A DNA stretch of 64,000 nucleotides from Microbacterium sp. MAH-37 (GTDB lineage: Bacteria; Actinomycetota; Actinomycetes; Actinomycetales; Microbacteriaceae): the NCBI RefSeq assembly GCF_009758255.1, contig NZ_WSEN01000010.1:434001-498000 (forward strand), given 5' to 3'. Each line of letters starts with the position of its first letter. The stretch's first letter is position 1. Below the pieces are notes generated by a model. That model was not told the origin of the DNA, made no database searches, and was given only the letters and a program-made list of their open reading frames with translations. Below are positions 60,309 to 64,000 of the stretch, piece after piece. The position numbers and the translations under genes were made by a program.

Positions 60309-61154
60309 ATGCGTCTGGCCACCTGGAACATCAACTCGATCCGCACGCGCGTGAGCCGCGCCGTCGACTTCGTGGTGCGCGAGGACATCGACGTGCTCGC
60401 GCTGCAGGAGATCAAGTGCAAGCCCGAGCAGTTCCCGTACGGGCCGTTCGAGGACGCCGGCTATCACGTCGAGGCGCACGGCCTGAACCAATGGAACGGC
60501 GTCGCGATCATCAGCCGCGAGCCGATCACCGACGTCGAGACGCACTTCGCCGGGATGCCCGGATTCGCGAAGGGTCACGAGGGTCCGGATGCTCCGCTCG
60601 AGGCCCGTGCGCTCGGCGCGACCGTCGGCGGCGTGCGGGTGTGGAGCCTGTACGTTCCCAACGGCCGTGCACTCGGAGACCCGCACCTGGCCTACAAGCT
60701 GCACTGGCTGAACGCCCTGCGCGAGGCGACCGCCGCCGAGATCGCCGGGAGCCCCGACCTCCCGCTGGCGCTGGTCGGCGACTTCAACATCATCCCGTTC
60801 GACAAGGACAACGGCGACCCCGACATCGTCGTCGGCCGCTCCACACACGTCTCCCCCGAGGAGCGCGCAGCGTTCTTCGCCCTGGAGTCCGCCGGCGTCA
60901 GCGACGTGGTGCGCCCGCTGATCCCCGAGGGATTCACCTACTGGGACTACCAGCGCCTGAAGTTCCCGCGCAACGAGGGCATCCGCATCGACTTCGTCCT
61001 CGGGTCGAAGCCGTTCGCGGACGCCGTCACCGGCGCGAGCATCCACCGCAACGAGCGCAAGGGCGAGCAGCCCAGCGACCATGTGCCGGTGGTCGTCGAC
61101 CTCGATCTCGGCGGCGCCGAGGAGGACGACGACATGCCGATGATCTTCGCCTGA
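60309..61154 (+). CDS. xthA: Exodeoxyribonuclease III
   Basis: A 281-residue AP endonuclease/3'-exonuclease of base-excision repair. Catalytic elements: TWNINSIR, LALQEIKC (metal-binding Glu), YVPNGR, VGDFNIIP (Asp/Asn pair), RIDFVLGS and PSDHVPVVVDL (His). It begins 6 bp after a TAGCCT -10 element. Confidence 0.95.
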   Translation: MRLATWNINSIRTRVSRAVDFVVREDIDVLALQEIKCKPEQFPYGPFEDAGYHVEAHGLNQWNGVAIISREPITDVETHFAGMPGFAKGHEGPDAPLEARALGATVGGVRVWSLYVPNGRALGDPHLAYKLHWLNALREATAAEIAGSPDLPLALVGDFNIIPFDKDNGDPDIVVGRSTHVSPEERAAFFALESAGVSDVVRPLIPEGFTYWDYQRLKFPRNEGIRIDFVLGSKPFADAVTGASIHRNERKGEQPSDHVPVVVDLDLGGAEEDDDMPMIFA

Positions 61155-61172
61155 CCTTCGACGGGCTCAGGT
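61154..61172. repeat. Interspersed repeat, family A, copy 5
   Basis: ACCTTCGACGGGCTCAGGT starts at the last base of the xthA stop codon and fills the gap to the next gene. Confidence 0.7.
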
Positions 61173-61176
61173 ACCC

Positions 61177-61986
61177 ATGATCCGGCTGATCGCGACCGAC
61201 CTCGACGGCACGCTGCTGAACGGGCAGAGCACCGTCTCCGCCCGCACGCGCGCCGCGCTGGACGCGGCACGCGCCGCAGGCATCCGCACGGTGCCGGTGA
61301 CGGCCCGGCAGCCGATCGGACTGCGGCTGATCGCCTCCGGTGCCGGGTTCGACGACTGGGCGCTGTGCGGGAACGGCGCCTACGGCGTGCATCTGACCAC
61401 CGGCGAGCACCTGTTCGCCGAGGAGATCCCGGTGCCCGTGCAGCAGGAGCTGGCAGAGGCGCTCGGCGCAGTGATCCCCGACCTCGTCTTCGCGAGCGTG
61501 CGAGACGCGGGCGAGAGCTTCGTCGCGCAGCACGGCTACGCCGACCTCGCCGACCTCAGCGATCACAAGCGCGACCCCGCGACGATGGGCGGTGTGCCGC
61601 TCGAGTCCGTGCTCGACGCGCCGAGCCTGAAGCTCGTGATCCGGCATCCGTCGGTGCCGATCCCTGAGATCTTCGCCGCCCTGCAGAGCCTCGGGCTGAC
61701 CGGGTTCGAGGCGACGCTGTCGGGGGCGCCGTTCGTCGAGGTGATGGCCGAGGGCGTCACGAAGGCGACCGGCGTCGCGCAGCTGTGCACGCGTCTGGGC
61801 ATCGACCGCTCCGAGGTGATCGCCTTCGGCGACGCCCTGAACGACCTCGAGCTGCTGCGCTGGGCCGGCCGCGGCGTCGCGATGGCGAACGCCGAGCCGG
61901 CCGTGCGCGAGGCCGCCGACGAGCACGCCCCATCGAACGTCGACGACGGCGTCGCCGTCGTGATCGAGCGGATGCTGGCGGACTGA
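61177..61986 (+). CDS. HAD-IIB (Cof-type) phosphatase
   Basis: A 269-residue phosphatase: motif I LIATDLDGTLLNG, motif II VPVTARQP, the C2B cap, and motif IV VIAFGDALNDLELLRWAGRGVAMANA. It dephosphorylates sugar phosphates or flavin precursors. No ribosome-binding site or -10 element is seen; it may be read through from xthA. Confidence 0.93.
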   Translation: MIRLIATDLDGTLLNGQSTVSARTRAALDAARAAGIRTVPVTARQPIGLRLIASGAGFDDWALCGNGAYGVHLTTGEHLFAEEIPVPVQQELAEALGAVIPDLVFASVRDAGESFVAQHGYADLADLSDHKRDPATMGGVPLESVLDAPSLKLVIRHPSVPIPEIFAALQSLGLTGFEATLSGAPFVEVMAEGVTKATGVAQLCTRLGIDRSEVIAFGDALNDLELLRWAGRGVAMANAEPAVREAADEHAPSNVDDGVAVVIERMLAD

Positions 61987-61990
61987 CCCG

Positions 61991-62614
61991 CTACTCCCCC
62001 ATCGTGCCCGTGCGCACGTCTCCGGGCAGCGGCGCGTAGCGCAGCAGCAGCGCTCCGCCATCGCCCGATTCGGCGCTCAGCAGCTCCATGTTCCCGGGCG
62101 CGGCGCCGTCGGGGAACACCTTCTTCCCCTGCCCGAGTACAACCGGGTACACCCACAGCTGCAACTCGTCGTAGAGCTTTTCGGCGAGGAGGGTCTGCAC
62201 GAGGTCGATGCTGCCGATCACGTGCACGTCCCGGTGCCTCTCGCGCATCGCAGCGATCTCGGAGGCCAGGTCGTCGCCGACCCGCGTCGACCCCTGCCAG
62301 TCCAGTCGGATCCCGGCATCCCGCGAGGCGACGTACTTCGGCACCCGGTCGAACAGCTGGCCGATGAATCCCTCCGGACCCGTCGTGTGCTGCGGCCAGT
62401 ACCCGGCGAAGATGTCGTAGGTGCGCCGGCCGAGCAGCAGCGCGTCGAGGGTCTCCATCCCCGCGCTCACGCTGCGCATGACGGCCTCGCTCGGATAGCC
62501 GGCCTGCCAGCCGCCGAACGGGAACGCGCCCGACTCGTCCTCCTCGGGCCCGCCGGGGGCCTGGGCGACGCCGTCGAGCGTGGTGAACAGGTCGATGATG
62601 ATGCGTCCGGTCAT
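61991..62614 (-). CDS. Dihydrofolate reductase-like (RibD C-terminal) protein
   Basis: A 207-residue protein with the RibD C-terminal/DHFR fold: GRIIIDLFTTLDGVAQAPGG, DALLLGRRTYDIFAGYWPQ, VHVIGSIDLVQTLLAEKLYDELQLWVYPVVLGQGKKVF. It is an NAD(P)H-dependent reductase of unknown substrate. Start overlaps the stop of the HxlR-type regulator (ATGA), closing a three-gene operon. Confidence 0.92.
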   Translation of the reverse strand: MTGRIIIDLFTTLDGVAQAPGGPEEDESGAFPFGGWQAGYPSEAVMRSVSAGMETLDALLLGRRTYDIFAGYWPQHTTGPEGFIGQLFDRVPKYVASRDAGIRLDWQGSTRVGDDLASEIAAMRERHRDVHVIGSIDLVQTLLAEKLYDELQLWVYPVVLGQGKKVFPDGAAPGNMELLSAESGDGGALLLRYAPLPGDVRTGTMGE

Positions 62615-63300
62615 GAGAGAACTCCCATCGGTATCGGTGCGATGTGGAAGGCGGATGCGAAGACTTCCAGCATCCGCTCGTCGCCGCGCACCACGGCGAC
62701 GATGTCCTGCGCGACCGCCTCGGCGGCGGTCACCTCCCCCGCGATCAGCCGACGGATGCCTGGACCGGCGACGATCACCGCATCCGCCTCGCCGTCGGGA
62801 AGCCGACCGCCGACGGGCGGGGCCGGCGGGGCGAGCTGCGCGACGCTGAGCTCGCCGCCGGAGATCTGCGCGCGCAGCGCGACGTCGCCGACGTGCAGCT
62901 CGACGTCGAGGTCGTCCGCCCCCTGCTGGAACGACGTGCGCAGCGCCATGGTGAGCGAGTCTGGGGTGACCACGTCGCCCTCGTCCGGATCGCCCATGGC
63001 CTGGAACCCCCACCGTCCGAGGGCGAGCATGATGGGCTCGAGTGCCCGGCCATAGGGCGTCAGCTCGTAGACCAGTCCGCAGTTCAGCAGCGGCACGCGC
63101 CGCACCACCCCGCCCTCCTGCAGCTCCTTGAGCCGGGTGGACAGGATGTTTGTGGGGATGCGCGGCAGTCCCTGCTTCAGATCGGTGTAGCGCCGAGGGC
63201 CGACGAGCAGGTCGCGGATGATGAGCATCGCCCATCGCTCCCCGACCAGCTCGACGGCCGTCGTGATTCCGCAGTACTGGCCGTAGCTGCGCGCCGCCAT
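62611..63300 (-). CDS. HxlR-family regulator with C-terminal sterol-carrier-like domain
   Basis: A 229-residue regulator. Residues of about 8-100 are the HxlR winged helix (CGITTAVELVGERWAMLIIRDLLVGPRRYTDLKQGL, TNILSTRLKELQEGGVVRRV); the second half resembles SCP2-type ligand domains found in some such regulators. The Cys at about residue 10 is the usual redox-sensing position of the family. It probably controls this operon. One base separates its ATG from the VOC gene's stop. Confidence 0.9.
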   Translation of the reverse strand: MAARSYGQYCGITTAVELVGERWAMLIIRDLLVGPRRYTDLKQGLPRIPTNILSTRLKELQEGGVVRRVPLLNCGLVYELTPYGRALEPIMLALGRWGFQAMGDPDEGDVVTPDSLTMALRTSFQQGADDLDVELHVGDVALRAQISGGELSVAQLAPPAPPVGGRLPDGEADAVIVAGPGIRRLIAGEVTAAEAVAQDIVAVVRGDERMLEVFASAFHIAPIPMGVLS

Positions 63301-63301
63301 C

Positions 63302-63745
63302 TCAGGCCGACGCGTCCGCCTGCGAGGCCATGTACGCCTCGGGACCCTGCTCGGCCGCCGCGGGCTCCATGAAGATGAAGCCGAGCGAGTTGCCGTCCGG
63401 GTCGTCCAGGTCGCGCGAGTACATGAAGCCGTAGTCCTGCGCGGGCTTGGGCTCGACACCGCCGGCCGCGAGGCCCTTGGCGATGATCGCGTCGACCTCT
63501 TCACGGGAGTCCTGGCTGAACGCGGTGGAGACCTGAAGGGTCTGGTTCGGGTCGGCGATCGGCTTGTCGGTGAAGGTGGCGAAATACGCACGCGTGATGA
63601 GCATGAAGTAGATGTCGTCGCTCCACACGACGCAGGCGGCGTTCTCGTCGGTGAACTCGGGGCTGATGGTGCACCCCAGCGCCGTGTAGAACGCCTTGGC
63701 ACGCTCGAGATCGGTGGTGGGCAGGTTGACGAAGACCTTGGTCAT
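63302..63745 (-). CDS. VOC-family (glyoxalase-like) protein
   Basis: A 147-residue single-module VOC protein of the lactoylglutathione-lyase-like type: VFVNLPTTDLERAKAFYTALG, DENAACVVWSDDIYFMLITR and SRDLDDPDGNSLGFIFMEP, including the usual late Glu. It is the first gene of the operon with the HxlR regulator and the reductase. Ribosome-binding site AGAGGAG 5 bp before the ATG. Confidence 0.93.
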   Translation of the reverse strand: MTKVFVNLPTTDLERAKAFYTALGCTISPEFTDENAACVVWSDDIYFMLITRAYFATFTDKPIADPNQTLQVSTAFSQDSREEVDAIIAKGLAAGGVEPKPAQDYGFMYSRDLDDPDGNSLGFIFMEPAAAEQGPEAYMASQADASA

Positions 63746-63782
63746 GACGACTCCTCTGTCGATGGCGGCCGGCGAAGCACGG

Positions 63783-63802
63783 TTGCTGAGCCCGTCGAAG
63801 CC
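63783..63802. repeat. Interspersed repeat, family A, copy 6
   Basis: TTGCTGAGCCCGTCGAAGCC, in the untranslated leader of the VOC operon. Confidence 0.65.
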
Positions 63803-63840
63803 AGCTTGTAAAAAACAACCACACTTGTCAATAGCAAGCG
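63803..63840 (-). promoter_or_regulatory. Promoter region of the VOC/HxlR operon
   Basis: On the minus strand TTGACA (63826-63831) is followed by GTGTGGTTGTTTTTTACAAG, an unusually AT-rich patch; the -10 element is unclear. CTTGT occurs twice on the plus strand and CAAGC once, possible HxlR contact sites. Confidence 0.4.
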
Positions 63841-63849
63841 AAAACCGGA

Positions 63850-64000
63850 TCAGCGGCGGCGCAGACCCACCGCCGCGAGCACCCCCGCACCGGCGGTCAG
63901 CGCCGCGACGACCGCCAGGCCGACGCCAGGAACGGATGCCGCTCCCACGGCCCCCGCGACGAGCGGCCCGCCGGCATCCCCGAGCTCGCGGCCGAGCTCG
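63850..64000 (-). CDS. C-terminal end of an MFS transporter (cut by the window edge)
   Basis: The last 49 codons read ELGRELGDAGGPLVAGAVG, a hydrophobic helix and a VGLRRR end. The GRELGDAGGPLLVG-type segment and the final helix are typical of the last part of actinobacterial MFS exporters. The rest lies outside the window. Confidence 0.7.
   Translation of the reverse strand, partial: ELGRELGDAGGPLVAGAVGAASVPGVGLAVVAALTAGAGVLAAVGLRRR

Noticed and set aside
57732..61082. 1116-codon open frame opposite malate synthase G and exonuclease III
   Set aside because: Antisense shadow; it also runs through a perfect 18-bp terminator.

Overview
The window is high-GC DNA with dense, mostly co-oriented genes, many 1-4 bp stop/start overlaps (ATGA, TGATG) and many start codons preceded at 6-7 bp by TAnnnT rather than by a ribosome-binding site. 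Together with the DUF222/HNH gene, the Gram-positive Tad pilus set and the overall gene content, this points to an actinobacterium of the Microbacteriaceae, most likely Microbacterium or a close relative (inferred from family knowledge, not from a search). I saw no rRNA, tRNA, CRISPR, insertion sequence or prophage.

Layout. 1-8.7 kb: single genes on the minus strand (an FMN 2-hydroxy-acid oxidase, an MHS/ProP-type permease, a beta-lactamase-fold protein lacking its catalytic residues, an M13 metallopeptidase, a membrane-anchored lipase). 8.8-20.3 kb: a seven-gene glycan operon (cellulase-like hydrolase, ABC binding protein, two permeases, GH36 alpha-galactosidase, DUF5107-TPR protein, mutarotase-fold protein) with a divergent AraC regulator. 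20.2-23.2 kb: an OmpR-type two-component system divergent from a DM13 lipoprotein/DoxX pair. 23.1-31.1 kb: a complete Tad/Flp pilus operon (Flp pilin, TadE, TadG-like, CpaB, TadZ/CpaE-like ATPase, CpaF, TadB, TadC, prepilin peptidase). 31.3-42.5 kb: small membrane proteins, a 118-bp hairpin element between two copies of an interspersed repeat, DUF1992, a VOC enzyme, a DUF222/HNH protein, a MATE exporter, a NarL-type two-component system with a membrane protein, an RNA methyltransferase and MntH. 42.7-55.1 kb: a PL11 rhamnogalacturonan lyase, housekeeping genes including MntR, alternating ThuA and Gfo/Idh/MocA genes, and a GH51 arabinofuranosidase. 55.1-64 kb: the relic of a sugar permease, a ROK protein, pyrE, a GlcG/malate synthase G operon, exonuclease III, HAD hydrolases, and a VOC/HxlR/RibD-like operon.

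Functional picture. The organism looks like a plant- or soil-associated saprophyte. The GH36 operon imports and hydrolyses a galactoside-type glycan under AraC control. The PL11 lyase and the GH51 arabinofuranosidase, 8 kb apart, carry nearly the same LacI-type operator (GGAYARCGCTTTCC), so they probably form one rhamnogalacturonan-I/arabinan regulon; a decayed permease next to the GH51 gene suggests that a transporter was lost there. The paired ThuA and Gfo/Idh/MocA genes suggest oxidation of sugars to 3-keto derivatives. MntR lies 4.5 kb from mntH, whose leaderless promoter carries two palindromic boxes, one covering the start codon. The NarL-type response regulator has a matching palindrome in front of its own operon and in front of the adjacent membrane-protein gene.

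Two short interspersed repeats are scattered through the window: CCCTGAGCYYGWCGAAGGG-like elements at six loci, three of them inside reading frames, and ACGTTTCGTCTCGCTC...CGCTCAACGACCG at two loci. About sixteen genes appear to be transcribed without a 5' leader.
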